Below are positions 46,637 through 55,355 of a stretch of DNA of 64,000 bases, piece after piece. Below the pieces are notes generated by a model. That model did no database searches. It saw only the letters and a program-made list of their open reading frames with translations, and had not been told where the DNA came from. The DNA comes from Caulobacter sp. RHG1 (GTDB taxonomy: Bacteria; Pseudomonadota; Alphaproteobacteria; Caulobacterales; Caulobacteraceae). The DNA is taken from contig NZ_SMZP01000004.1 in NCBI RefSeq assembly GCF_013181195.1, positions 579,963 to 643,962 on the forward strand, in the 5' to 3' direction. A program made the position numbers and the translations under genes. Positions within the stretch are counted from its first letter, which is position 1; every line of letters begins with the position of its first letter.

Positions 46637-48247
46637 ATGGCCGCCATGTCTTCCGCTGACTCGTCACTCATGCCGCTGGGGCGTCGCTGGTCGGCCGTTG
46701 GAGCGATTTGCATAGGCTATGGCGTCGCCTATTTCGCCCTGCACGCCTTGGCGGGGTTTTGGGGAGAGGGGGCGGTCTACAGCCTTTGGTTCCCGATCGC
46801 CGGGGTCCGCTTCGCCCTGCTCTGGCGCCTGGGGGCGCGAATGGCCCCGGGCTTGGCGCTTTCCGAGCTGGGTGTTCAGGGGCTGATGGGCGCGTTCGCG
46901 CTCGCGCCGCTGCCGGCGTTGAACGCGGCGGCGGGGGTCGCGCTGCCGGTTCTGGCCTATGGGGTCGGCGTTCATATCTCCCAGCGTATCGCCCATCGCG
47001 TGACGAGCCTGAACGTGGCGCCCTTGCCTCTGGGCCTGGCGCTGGTGATCACCCCGATCTTCGCGGCGACGGCGAGCCTGCCGTGGGCGCTGCTGGATCA
47101 GCGCTCGGCCCAGCTGGCTTCGATCGTGGCCGCCTTGGCCCAGGTCGTGGTGTTTTGCGTGGGCGATCTGCTGGGCGTGCTGATGCTGGCGCCGCCGGTG
47201 CTATGGGCGATCGCGCTCGCTAGCGGTGAGAAGCCGCGCCGCCCTGAACGCCTGACGGTCGCGCGCCTGATCGAGGCCGGAGGCCTGTTGATATTCGCCG
47301 CGCTTGTCGCCTGGGTGGTCTGGCGGGCAGGCCTTGGCGTACGCCTCGAGCCCGTTCTGCTGGCGACCATCTGGATCGGGCTGAGACTCGGCTGCTTCGC
47401 CGCTTGGCTGTCCAGCTTCATGGTCTGCTGCGCGATCCTGGTCTTCACCCGGGGCGGGCTTGGTCTCGATGCGCGGCTGGAGCTGCACATGCTCGCCACG
47501 GCCATTGCGGTATGCGGCTTCCTGGCCGGAAGCTATTCGGACGCCGAGCGCGCGCTGTTGGCCGACATCGCTCGCCGCGATCGGCTGCTCTATCAAGCCG
47601 ATCGCCTGAAGACGTTGCGGGCCATGTCGCTGGCGGTGATCCACGAGGTCAGTCAGCCTCTGTCGCTGCTGGCGATCGAGGCGCGGCACATGAGAGCGCT
47701 GACCCAGGCGCCGCGTATCGACCCCGAGGAATTGCGAGAGACCGCTTCGCTGATCGAGCGCAAGCTGGAGTCGGTCACCGACCTCGTCCGGCGACTGCGG
47801 GGCTTCGGGGGACGAACGCAGGGCGGTCATGAGCGCCTCGACAGCGGCATCCTCGTCAAGGACGCCCTCGAGATCGTCGCCGCCGAGGCCAAGGCGCGAC
47901 GGGTCGAAATACGCCAAGCCGCCGATGAGCGCGTCACTATCGACGGAAACGGCGTCGAACTTCGCCAAGCCCTGGTGAACCTGTTGCTCAACGCCATCGC
48001 CGCCGCGCCAGCCGGGCTTGTGGTGGTCGCCGCGCGATCAACGCGCGATGGCCTGCGGATCGAGGTCGAAACCCATGCAGCGGGTCCGAGCGCCCCGAGC
48101 GGAGGCATGGGGATCGGCCTCATCGTCGCGCGCGCCATCGTCGAGGCCCATGGCGGGCGGATCGATGAGGATTCGAGCGATAGGCGCGGAGGGATACACA
48201 CGATCATCTTGCCACGATCGGTGCGGGCGGACGTCGATGCCGCCTGA
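46637..48247 (+). CDS. MASE1-domain sensor histidine kinase
   Basis: About 536 residues. The N-terminal MASE1-type membrane domain (about 20-300, eight or so spans; YSLWFPIAGVRFALLWRLGARMAPGL) is followed by a HisKA dimerisation helix with the phospho-acceptor in MSLAVIHEVSQPLSLLAIEARH, then a HATPase_c domain: ELRQALVNLLLNAIAAAP (N box) and GGMGIGLIVARAIVEAHGG (G box). Start choice is uncertain: GTG 46562 and TTG 46607 are alternatives. It overlaps the response regulator gene by 11 nt and is divergent from the flagellin. Confidence 0.88.
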   Translation: MAAMSSADSSLMPLGRRWSAVGAICIGYGVAYFALHALAGFWGEGAVYSLWFPIAGVRFALLWRLGARMAPGLALSELGVQGLMGAFALAPLPALNAAAGVALPVLAYGVGVHISQRIAHRVTSLNVAPLPLGLALVITPIFAATASLPWALLDQRSAQLASIVAALAQVVVFCVGDLLGVLMLAPPVLWAIALASGEKPRRPERLTVARLIEAGGLLIFAALVAWVVWRAGLGVRLEPVLLATIWIGLRLGCFAAWLSSFMVCCAILVFTRGGLGLDARLELHMLATAIAVCGFLAGSYSDAERALLADIARRDRLLYQADRLKTLRAMSLAVIHEVSQPLSLLAIEARHMRALTQAPRIDPEELRETASLIERKLESVTDLVRRLRGFGGRTQGGHERLDSGILVKDALEIVAAEAKARRVEIRQAADERVTIDGNGVELRQALVNLLLNAIAAAPAGLVVVAARSTRDGLRIEVETHAAGPSAPSGGMGIGLIVARAIVEAHGGRIDEDSSDRRGGIHTIILPRSVRADVDAA

Positions 48248-48830
48248 GCAAGACGTCGTGTTTGTCGTCGACGACGACGCGGACCTGGCCGAGAGCCTGG
48301 CGCGCCTGTTGCGGCGGCAAGGCCTACGCACTCATTCCTTTGTGACCGTGGATGCGTTCTTCGCCCATCCGGCGCGCCCGCGGGGCGGAGCCTGCTTGTT
48401 GAGCGATGTGATGCTGGGCGAGGTCGATGGCTTCCAGGTCGCTCGGCGGGCGCGCCAGGCCGATCCCGCCTTGAGCGTCGTGTTCATCACGGCCTGGCCT
48501 AAGACGACCGACGCGGTGGACGCCATCCGACGGTTTGGCGGTATCGACTACCTGGAGAAACCCCTGGACGAGGCCCGGTTGCTGGCCGCCGTGACCGAGG
48601 GGCTCGCCTGGAGCCGGGCGCGCAGACAGGCGAGCGACCGGGTCGCGACGCTCAGCGGGCGCGAGCGACAGGTGCTCCAGATGATCGCCAGGGGCTTGAG
48701 CAGCAAGATGGTCGCGCTCGAGTTGGACTTGTCCGCCAAGACCGTGGAGGACCACAGGACCGCCATTCGCGCCAAGACGGGCGCCGTGAGCTTGCCGGAC
48801 TTGATCGTGTTGGCCGACGCCTTGCCGTGA
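48237..48830 (+). CDS. FixJ/NarL-type response regulator
   Basis: A 197-residue two-domain regulator. The receiver begins VVFVVDDDADLAESLARLLRRQG with the acidic pocket, phospho-acceptor Asp in LLSDVMLGEVDGFQ, Thr in VVFITAWPKTTDA and Lys in YLEKPLDEA. The LuxR-type HTH follows: LSGRERQVLQMIARGLSSKMVALELDLSAKTVEDHR. It is the output partner of the MASE1 kinase. Targets are unknown; the divergent flagellin is the nearest candidate. Confidence 0.92.
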   Translation: MPPEQDVVFVVDDDADLAESLARLLRRQGLRTHSFVTVDAFFAHPARPRGGACLLSDVMLGEVDGFQVARRARQADPALSVVFITAWPKTTDAVDAIRRFGGIDYLEKPLDEARLLAAVTEGLAWSRARRQASDRVATLSGRERQVLQMIARGLSSKMVALELDLSAKTVEDHRTAIRAKTGAVSLPDLIVLADALP

Positions 48831-49085
48831 GGCGCCAAGGCGCCGACGAAAATCGTCTTACAGATTGATTGGGTCTCCGCTCCAAGCGGGCTGGGCGCTG
48901 AATTCGCGGGCTGGCGCGGCGCTACTGAAGCTTCCCAATCGCCCAACGGAGTTCGCCGTAGGGCGAGGCGGGTCGGTTCCGATACGCGATAGAATTCCGG
49001 GGCGCGCGTGTCGCTTCGGGCCGCATGGCGTCGGAGGCTTGATCGCCGGCGCTAAGCGCGGCCGCGATCCGCGCGGGCAGTGATG

Positions 49086-49105
49086 CTACTTATCGTCTGT
49101 CGATC
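49086..49105. promoter_or_regulatory. CTAC-type site upstream of first island XRE gene
   Basis: CTACTTATCGTCTGTCGATC ends 29 nt before the XRE ATG. It matches 19 of 20 nt at 61010-61029 before the paralogous gene. It is a candidate autoregulatory operator. The rest of the 48831-49134 gap shows no gene. Confidence 0.5.
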
Positions 49106-49134
49106 TATAAACATCATTTTTCAATGGTGGCGCC

Positions 49135-49374
49135 ATGAAAGCCGCGCCATCCACGCTCCGTCGCACCGTTGCCGACAATGTCCGGCGCCTTAGGCGCGGC
49201 CTTGAAATGAGTCAGGAAGACCTGGCCGCCGAAGCGCGACTGCACCGGACCTATGTCGGCGCGATTGAGCGGGCCGAACGCAACCTGTCGCTCGACAATA
49301 TCGAGCGGTTGGCTTTGGCGCTGAGGGTGAAGCCAGCCGACTTGCTGACCGCGCCTTTGGAGGCGGGCGGCTAG
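49135..49374 (+). CDS. Small XRE-family regulator (paralogue 1)
   Basis: A 79-residue protein that is essentially one Cro/CI helix-turn-helix: NVRRLRRGLEMSQEDLAAEARLHRTYVGAIERAERNLSLDNIERLALAL. It is close to identical over about 70 residues with the product at 61058, and the upstream regions match too. Such proteins usually control excision or transfer genes of integrative elements. It is convergent with the DUF6118-like gene. Confidence 0.88.
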   Translation: MKAAPSTLRRTVADNVRRLRRGLEMSQEDLAAEARLHRTYVGAIERAERNLSLDNIERLALALRVKPADLLTAPLEAGG

Positions 49375-49388
49375 GGCGCGCGGCGGCC

Positions 49389-50051
49389 CTAGCGCTCTGG
49401 CGACCCTCGCGAGCGTATCGATTTCCGAGGGGATCGATCCGGCTGGGTTGGCCCAACCGGGGTTATGCACCGCTGAAGCGCTTGCCAACCTTCGCCGTCG
49501 GCGACGGCCAGGAGGCGCTCGCCAGCCGACCACATGTCGCGGCGAAGCACGTGCGCGGCCCTCTTCTCGGGCCACGCCCAATCGGGCGGCGCGGCATTGA
49601 CGATCACGGTCGGCAGGCTCGCCCATAGGATCGCGCCCGCGAGGACGCCGACCGCTGTCGCCTGAACCAACCGCCAATTCTGCAAGCTAGCGAGCCGCGC
49701 CCGATCAATCCATCCATCAAGATCGCGGGCGGAGCGTTGCAGCGCCTCCTGCGCCTGATGAACCGCCGCTCGGTCCTGCCGCCTAGCCTCGTCGCCCGAC
49801 GCCGCGATCTGCCGCGCCAGGTCTGCCGGGCTCAGGGCAATGGTGGGACTGGTCATCACCTTGCCGAGCCGCCCTACCGCCACCGACACGCCCTTGGCGA
49901 TCTCGCCCAGTGTCTCGCTGTAGTCCGGCGCCGGCGCCCGCTCGGCCGCGAGGCCCGCCACGGCGACATTCAGCAGCGCCACCTCCCGCCGCAGCGCATC
50001 GAACGCCACGGCCGCATCGGCCGGCTCTGCCGGCGCAACATCCTGCTTCAT
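49389..50051 (-). CDS. DUF6118-like protein, relaxase neighbour
   Basis: A 220-residue protein with a heptad-like N-terminal region (FDALRREVALLNVAVAGLAAERA), a helical middle with charged repeats, one membrane span (VQATAVGVLAGAILWASLPTVIV, about 133-155) and a C-terminal domain with DMWSAGERLLAVADGEGWQALQRC. The architecture fits the DUF6118 family often found beside Ti-type relaxases of alphaproteobacteria; the name is from memory. AGGAG spacing favours the ATG at 50051. It follows traA by 9 nt. The function is unknown. Confidence 0.65.
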   Translation of the reverse strand: MKQDVAPAEPADAAVAFDALRREVALLNVAVAGLAAERAPAPDYSETLGEIAKGVSVAVGRLGKVMTSPTIALSPADLARQIAASGDEARRQDRAAVHQAQEALQRSARDLDGWIDRARLASLQNWRLVQATAVGVLAGAILWASLPTVIVNAAPPDWAWPEKRAAHVLRRDMWSAGERLLAVADGEGWQALQRCITPVGPTQPDRSPRKSIRSRGSPER

Positions 50052-50060
50052 CGTCATCTC

Positions 50061-52934
50061 CTAGATGCCAAGCCCGCGTCCACGGCCGATGCCGAGGTAT
50101 TCCGAAAGTCCCTGCCCGACGCTGCGCCCCATCTCGGCGGAGAGACCGAGCTCTGGTCTGCGGGCGCGCAGCAACGACTCCACCTGCGGGTCACGCTCCA
50201 GGCTCTTGGCCATGGCGCCCATGCGTTCCTTGACCTGCCGGGCGCCGGTCATGTCGCCCTCGCGGTGCAAAGCGGCGCGCCGCCGGTCCAAGCCCTGCCA
50301 GCGCTCAACGAACCGATCGGCGCGAAGGCGCGGATCGGCTCGGACCTCCGCCTCAAGCTTTAGGACCCTGATCGCCCGCTGCGTCCGCCCGGAAGCCGTT
50401 TCGCTGACGAGGCCAGGATCACGGACATAGGACCGCTCCAGATCCTTGGCCGTGTGCGGACCGACCTCAGCCATCGCCTCGCGCGCTTCCACCAGCGCCC
50501 GCCGCTGATGGGCCAGCACCGGCAAGCCGCGGTCGTTCATCCGCATGACGTCGGCCGCGGCGCGAGCGTGGCGCTCGATCGCGCGGTGCTGGTCGAACTG
50601 GCCGACCTCCCGCACCGGCGCCGCCGGCTGACGTGTCGGACTGGTCGGCTTGAACCCGTCGAACATTCCACGCTCGCGCCGCGGCGGCTCCTTCGCCCGC
50701 ATCGCCGCTGGCACATGGATGTCGCGCCGCTGCGCGAAGTCGCTGGCCATGTCCTTGGCCCGCTCGCGCGACAGGACGCGCGTCAGCTTGCCCAGATCCT
50801 CGAACTCGTCGCGGCCGTAGTGGATCCGCACGCTGTCGCGGTGACGCGAGAGGGCGACATAGGCGCCATGGCGATCCATCTCCGGCGTCGCCAGCACATG
50901 GGTCCGATCGACCGTGACGCCCTGACTCTTGTGGATTGTGGCCGCATAGCCGTGATCGACCTGGGCGTAGTCCTTCAGGTCGAAAACGACGGAACGGCCG
51001 ACATCGAGACGCACCGTCATTCGCGTCGGCGAAACCTGCTCGATCTCGCCCAGCATGCCGTTCTTCACCCTAAGACCACGATCGTTCTTCAGGAACATCA
51101 GCCGATCGCCGGTCGCGAACGCCCGTTCGCCGCGCTCGGCCTTCACCGTCACGTCCTCGCCCAAGGCGCCGGCTTGGCGCAGACGATCGCGGGCGGTCAA
51201 ATTCAGTTCGCGCACCTCATCATTGGTGTGGGTCAGGATGATGCGGCTCTTACCCGGCTCGGCCACGCGCTCGCGGTCCCAGCGCTCGACCAGATCCTCG
51301 CGCGCCTGGTCGCGGGTCTCGGCGGCATGGACCATGCCGTGTGCATCGTAGGCGGCCAGCGCTTCGCCCGTCCGACCGGTCGCCAGATGCCGGGTGGCGT
51401 CGCGCTGCCATTCTTCGTGCTGTCGGCGAACCTCCCTGATCTCGACATGCGAATGACGCTCGGCGATCGACCGAAACGCCGCGCCAGCCTCGATGGCCTG
51501 GAGCTGCTCGGGATCACCGACCAGCACCACCTTGGCCCCAGCCTTCTCGGCGGCCGACAACAGGCGCTCCATCTGCCGCGAGCCGATCATGCCGGCCTCG
51601 TCGATAACCAGCACATCGCGGGCGCCGAGCAGCTCGCGGTCCTTCGCCCACTGATGCTCAAGACTGGCGATGGTGCGCGAGGCGATGCCTGATCCGCCCT
51701 CCAGGTTCTCGGCGGCGATGCCCGACAGCGCCAAGCCCTGGACGCGATAGCCGGCGTCCTCCCAGGCCTCGCGGGCGACGCCCAAGAGCGCCGACTTGCC
51801 CGTACCGGCATAGCCGACGATGACGCCAAGATCCCGGCCCTGGGTGACGTGCTCGAACGCAGCCTTCTGCTCTCCGGAAAGGACGAGGCCACGCTGCTCG
51901 GCGCGCGCCAGGGCGCGCCGCTGCTCCAGTCCACTGACGCCGTGCGCCTGGCGCTCCGCCATGACCTCGCTGGCGCGATGCAGTCGGTCCTCAACGGCGA
52001 TCATCTCGCGGCTGGTGAAGCGGTCCTGGCCTCGCCCGTCCTGGCCCAACGCCACCATCTCGGGGGAGGTTTGCACCGCGCTCATGGCGCGGTCGAACTG
52101 GTCCTTGCCGTCCGAATGGCGGTGGATGAACTTCGCCAGGTCGTAACGGGTGAAGGTCGCTTGGCCGTGGGTGATGGCGTCCAAGGCGATGCGCGGATCG
52201 GCGATGATCTTGTCGCCGTTCTCCCGGGCGATGCGGTGATGATCTTCCAGCCGCTCGGTCTCGACGCCTTCGCCGGCCATGCGTCCGGCCGCTGGGCCGA
52301 TCTTGTGCTGCGGCTCCAGGTCGATGCCCTGGTCTGCGAGGCTGCGGTGATCGATCCGCGCGTCGATATCGAGCCGCGCCAGCCGCTCATTAACGTGGTC
52401 GGCCCAGGCCTCGCGCCAGTGCTCGACCAGCTCGGTGCTGTTCCAATCGCGGATCTTGGCGCCGAAGACGTCTTCGCCGACTTCGCGCCCAACCACTTTA
52501 CGCATAGTCAGCATGACGTGGGCGTGGGGCTTGGCGAGGCCGTCCGAGCCAATGTCCCAATGCACATTGAGGTCGGCGACCATGCCGCGATCGACCATCT
52601 CGCGCTGGACGAAGTCGCGGGCCAACGCGACACCCTGCACCTGGTCCATCTCGCGGGGGATGGCGAACTCGACTTCGCGTGAGAGCTGGGCGTCCTTGCG
52701 CTTTTCGCCGGACTCGACGGTGTTCCAAAGGGTGGCCCGGTCGGAGAGCTGCTCGGGCGCGCCGTCCGGCAGCATGACCTCCGAGTGGACGACACCGCTC
52801 TTGTTGGTGAAGTCGTGGTCGCGATCCAGCCGCTCATCGTGCAGCCGGCTGGCGGAGCGATAGGCGGCCGAGGCCACGGCGCTGGCCCCGGTGGCGCGGC
52901 TGATGACTTTGACGCTGAAGTGGTAGATCGCCAT
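50061..52934 (-). CDS. traA: Ti-type conjugative relaxase/helicase TraA
   Basis: About 957 residues. The N-terminal MobA/MobL relaxase domain starts MAIYHFSVKVISRATGASAVASAAYRSASRL and holds HWDIGSDGLAKPHAHVMLTMR (three-His metal motif). A RecD2/UvrD-like helicase follows: VIVGYAGTGKSALLGVAREA (Walker A), VLVIDEAGMIGSRQ (Walker B) and VDHGYAATIHKSQGVTVDRTHVL late in the domain. The C-terminus is a charged tail. It would nick the transfer origin and unwind DNA. The ATG at 52934 restores the standard MAIYHFS start. No mating-pair genes are nearby, so the element is at most mobilisable. Confidence 0.95.
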   Translation of the reverse strand: MAIYHFSVKVISRATGASAVASAAYRSASRLHDERLDRDHDFTNKSGVVHSEVMLPDGAPEQLSDRATLWNTVESGEKRKDAQLSREVEFAIPREMDQVQGVALARDFVQREMVDRGMVADLNVHWDIGSDGLAKPHAHVMLTMRKVVGREVGEDVFGAKIRDWNSTELVEHWREAWADHVNERLARLDIDARIDHRSLADQGIDLEPQHKIGPAAGRMAGEGVETERLEDHHRIARENGDKIIADPRIALDAITHGQATFTRYDLAKFIHRHSDGKDQFDRAMSAVQTSPEMVALGQDGRGQDRFTSREMIAVEDRLHRASEVMAERQAHGVSGLEQRRALARAEQRGLVLSGEQKAAFEHVTQGRDLGVIVGYAGTGKSALLGVAREAWEDAGYRVQGLALSGIAAENLEGGSGIASRTIASLEHQWAKDRELLGARDVLVIDEAGMIGSRQMERLLSAAEKAGAKVVLVGDPEQLQAIEAGAAFRSIAERHSHVEIREVRRQHEEWQRDATRHLATGRTGEALAAYDAHGMVHAAETRDQAREDLVERWDRERVAEPGKSRIILTHTNDEVRELNLTARDRLRQAGALGEDVTVKAERGERAFATGDRLMFLKNDRGLRVKNGMLGEIEQVSPTRMTVRLDVGRSVVFDLKDYAQVDHGYAATIHKSQGVTVDRTHVLATPEMDRHGAYVALSRHRDSVRIHYGRDEFEDLGKLTRVLSRERAKDMASDFAQRRDIHVPAAMRAKEPPRRERGMFDGFKPTSPTRQPAAPVREVGQFDQHRAIERHARAAADVMRMNDRGLPVLAHQRRALVEAREAMAEVGPHTAKDLERSYVRDPGLVSETASGRTQRAIRVLKLEAEVRADPRLRADRFVERWQGLDRRRAALHREGDMTGARQVKERMGAMAKSLERDPQVESLLRARRPELGLSAEMGRSVGQGLSEYLGIGRGRGLGI

Positions 52935-53106
52935 GGCGACAGACCGCCTACTACTCTGAGCGCACGTCGGCACGACGTATAAGCGCGCCCTCCCAAGAAA
53001 GATTCTCGGGAGGGACCGGCCCGTCCCAGTGTGTTCCGGCGACCTTACAGCATTCCCGGAGGCTCTGTTTTACGATGAGCGCATCATCCAAACCCGGAGA
53101 CTTGCG

Positions 53107-53373
53107 ATGCGCAAACCACGAGACTTCGACGCCGAGCTGAAGAGCCTCGAAGACAAGGCCAAGACCCTGAAGGACCGCAAGGTCAGACAGCTTGGCGAGC
53201 TGGTGATCGCCACCGGCGCCGACGCGCTCGACATCGACACCCTGGCCGGCGGGCTTCTGGATCTGGCCGACGCCGGAAACGCCGCTCGCAAGGAAGGCTG
53301 GAGAAAGCGCGGCACGGGGTTCTTTCGCGGCGGGAAGGACGGCGTTCCGCCAAGCGCTGGCGGCGAGCAATGA
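53107..53373 (+). CDS. traC: Conjugal transfer protein TraC
   Basis: An 88-residue Ti-type TraC: MRKPRDFDAELKSLEDKAKTLKDRKVRQLGELVIATGADALDIDTLAGGLLDLADA. It is a DNA-binding relaxosome accessory protein encoded divergently from traA, as on Ti and related plasmids. The 172-nt traA-traC spacer (52935-53106) is the place where such systems carry the origin of transfer. It is followed by traD. Confidence 0.85.
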   Translation: MRKPRDFDAELKSLEDKAKTLKDRKVRQLGELVIATGADALDIDTLAGGLLDLADAGNAARKEGWRKRGTGFFRGGKDGVPPSAGGEQ

Positions 53374-53446
53374 CGCCGAGCGCCGGGCCAAGGCGGCGCG
53401 CCACCGCCTGGAGGCGCAGCGGGCCAGGACCGACTCGCGAGCGTGG

Positions 53447-53695
53447 GTGGTGAAGCGGCGCGAACGCACCCGCCACCTGATCGAGCTGGGCGGCTTGGTG
53501 CAAAAGGCTGGCCTCGTCGAGCTGACCAGCGATGACCGAGCCGCGCTCTACGGCGCCTTCACGTTCCTGGCGACCATGCTCAAAGCCGACGATGCCGAGC
53601 ACACCCTGGCGCTTTGGCGGCGCGGCGGAAAGCGGGCGTTTGAAAGCGAGGATCACGGCGTACATGGGCCGCCGCTTGGAGACACAACCTTCTGA
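53447..53695 (+). CDS. traD: Conjugal transfer protein TraD
   Basis: An 82-residue Ti-type TraD starting at GTG 53447 (VKRRERTRHLIELGGLVQKAGLVELTSDDRAALYGAF). The frame stays open upstream through DAERRAKAARHRLEAQ, so the true start could be earlier and overlap traC. It acts with TraA and TraC at oriT; the family is short and basic. It has an acidic/His-rich end (ESEDHGVHG). Confidence 0.75.
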   Translation: MVKRRERTRHLIELGGLVQKAGLVELTSDDRAALYGAFTFLATMLKADDAEHTLALWRRGGKRAFESEDHGVHGPPLGDTTF

Positions 53696-53784
53696 CCCTT
53701 TTTTCGGTGCTGGGCCCCGCCACGGGTTGCGATCACCGACGGAACGATGCGACTTTTCTCTCGTAGCGTTCATGCGAGGCCTTG

Positions 53785-54219
53785 ATGGCGGACAAACTAG
53801 ACGAGCTGGCCAAGCTCACGGCGGGTGTCGTGGCGGCCTATGTGAGCGCCAATGATGTCGCCGTCGATGAACTTCCTGGCTTGATCGCCAGCGTTTATGG
53901 CGCCTTGAGCGTCGCCGGCTCGTCTGATGCGGCGCCAGACGCCGCGCTGGCGCTCGAGCGACCCACGGCGGCGCAAATCCGCAAGAGCATCACGCCCGAG
54001 GCGCTCATCAGTTTCATTGATGGACGTCCTTATAGGACTTTAAAGCGTCACATCGGCACGCACGGACTGAGCGTCGAGGAGTATCGGACGCGTTACGGCC
54101 TGCCGGCCGACTATCCCATGTCCGCGCCAGCATACAGCGCAGCGCGCAGCGCGATGGCAAAGGCCAGTGGCCTGGGGCGGGGCGGCCGCAAGGCCAAGAG
54201 CAGCATGAAGAAGCGCTAG
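53785..54219 (+). CDS. MucR/Ros-type regulator lacking the zinc cysteine
   Basis: A 144-residue MucR-family protein. The DNA-binding core reads SITPEALISFIDGRPYRTLKRHIGTHGLSVEEYRTRYGLPADYPM, which aligns with the MucR pattern, but the Cys of the CDHH zinc site is replaced (ISFIDG instead of the usual I-V-C-L-E-D-G). Some family members are known to fold without zinc, so it may still bind AT-rich sites. The basic C-terminal tail (GRGGRKAKSSMKKR) is unusually strong. MucR-type proteins control exopolysaccharide and transfer genes in alphaproteobacteria. Confidence 0.8.
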   Translation: MADKLDELAKLTAGVVAAYVSANDVAVDELPGLIASVYGALSVAGSSDAAPDAALALERPTAAQIRKSITPEALISFIDGRPYRTLKRHIGTHGLSVEEYRTRYGLPADYPMSAPAYSAARSAMAKASGLGRGGRKAKSSMKKR

Positions 54220-54352
54220 AGTTGGCGGAATTCTGAGTCTGTTCTGTGGAACTTGCGATGGCCGGCTAGACCCAAGCTGGAGCTGCCGTATCTCTCGGAG
54301 ACAAGACGCCCTGGATCGCTTGGTGGAACAAGGGCCGGACGGGCTGGCGCGC

Positions 54353-54407
54353 GTCAAGGGGACGCCCTGCGGGCGTCTCGCGGAGCGACGGCGAAGCCGC
54401 CCTTGAC
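54353..54407. other. Predicted multi-branched structured element
   Basis: The 54220-54520 gap holds no supported gene but a compact fold: GTCAAGGG (54353-54360) pairs with CCCTTGAC (54400-54407) and encloses three hairpins, ACGCCC-TGC-GGGCGT, CTC-GCG-GAG and CGGC-GAA-GCCG. It would form equally on DNA single strands or RNA of either strand. I believe similar sequences recur near conjugation modules in other alphaproteobacteria, but cannot verify that here. Confidence 0.4.
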
Positions 54408-54520
54408 CCGCACCATCCCGCCCGGCAGAGGCTCTCCAAGCGCTCCAGGGCGAGCACCGACCGTTCCGGTCCTGGCTCCCGCGGGATGGGGTGGCGAGGC
54501 TGCTGCCGGGAGGGGCGCGG

Positions 54521-55018
54521 CTAGCGCTTGCACACGGGCGCCCCGCAGTTCGGACAGCGCGCGGTGCGCAGCTCGTCCATCGTCGCCTTGAAGAGGTCGT
54601 AGCCGTCACCCTGCTGATGGACCATGACCCGCAACGCCACCTCCAGCTTGGCGACGACGCCGTGTATGTCGCTGGCGCGTACAGTGGGAAGGGTCTCCAA
54701 CCAAGCCTCCCGCTGCTCGAACAGCGGCTCCATCTGCTTGTCGATGGCGTCCATCTCCTCGGAGGGCAAAAGCTCTCCGCGCTCCTCGGGCGTCATGCGC
54801 TCCCACTGCTTTTGCCGGACGAGAATGGTCTCCAGATCCGCCCAGCGATTACCCAGGCGGTCGATCTCGGCGTCGAGCGCCAGCCATTCATCGCAACGGG
54901 CGATGGCTTGGTCCTGTATCGCCGCTCCGGCTCCGCTATTGGCAACGGTGGGCGCGGCGCCCGCGGCGCCGATCACGACGCGGCGGGAGACGGCGAATGG
55001 CCCCTTGTCGTCAGACAT
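54521..55018 (-). CDS. Tat-type small protein with C-terminal zinc ribbon (paralogue B)
   Basis: A 165-residue protein of unknown function. The N-terminus FAVSRRVVIGAAGAAPTVA resembles a weak twin-arginine signal. A long alpha-helical part follows (RCDEWLALDAEIDRLGNRWADLETILVRQKQW) and the C-terminus holds CPNCGAPVC, a likely zinc ribbon. It is a clear paralogue of the product at 55810 (CDEWLALDAE versus CHRWLAVDAE, then matching MTPEERGELLP/LTPQQQAEIP and VVAKLEVALRV/VIANLSVAARL). It overlaps the sigma-like gene by 8 nt. It is the last gene of a four-gene operon. Confidence 0.6.
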   Translation of the reverse strand: MSDDKGPFAVSRRVVIGAAGAAPTVANSGAGAAIQDQAIARCDEWLALDAEIDRLGNRWADLETILVRQKQWERMTPEERGELLPSEEMDAIDKQMEPLFEQREAWLETLPTVRASDIHGVVAKLEVALRVMVHQQGDGYDLFKATMDELRTARCPNCGAPVCKR

Positions 55019-55355
55019 CGGGATACTCCGCATTGGCTGGATTGTTGGGGTGAGGGCGAGTGCGCTCGATCAAATCAATCGTCCGGGAAATCTCGCAGAG
55101 CGCATCAGCTAGGTGCGCCTGGACTTCATCGGCGGAGATGCCCAGGTGGCGAGCGATCCGTGCGTAGTCGAGCGCCTGAATGTGATTGAGCAGGAAGACA
55201 TCCCGCTTCTCCTGGCGCAGACGCAGCACCGCGTAGGACATGACCTGTTGGGTGTTGTGAGGGTCGAAGATCCGGCCGCGCCATAGGTAGGGGTGTCCCC
55301 AGCGCCACCACTGACTCGTGACGAGTGGCCAAGGTATGCGGAGCCGCATCGTCAC
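55011..55355 (-). CDS. Sigma-70 region-4-like small protein
   Basis: A 114-residue protein. QVMSYAVLRLRQEKRDVFLLNHIQALDYARIARHLGISADEVQAHLADALCEISR (about 37-91) closely follows the sigma region 4 pattern of ECF factors, including the helix-turn-helix. Region 2, needed for core polymerase and -10 binding, is absent; the first 36 residues are Trp-rich (SQWWRWGHPYLWRGR). It may be a DNA-binding regulator or a sigma mimic. It overlaps both neighbours by 4-8 nt, so all four genes are translated together. Confidence 0.6.
   Translation of the reverse strand: MTMRLRIPWPLVTSQWWRWGHPYLWRGRIFDPHNTQQVMSYAVLRLRQEKRDVFLLNHIQALDYARIARHLGISADEVQAHLADALCEISRTIDLIERTRPHPNNPANAEYPDV

Noticed and set aside
50061..54219. 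A complete conjugative element
   Set aside because: Relaxase, TraC and TraD are present, but there is no coupling protein of full length and no type IV secretion gene in the window, so the element is at most mobilisable.
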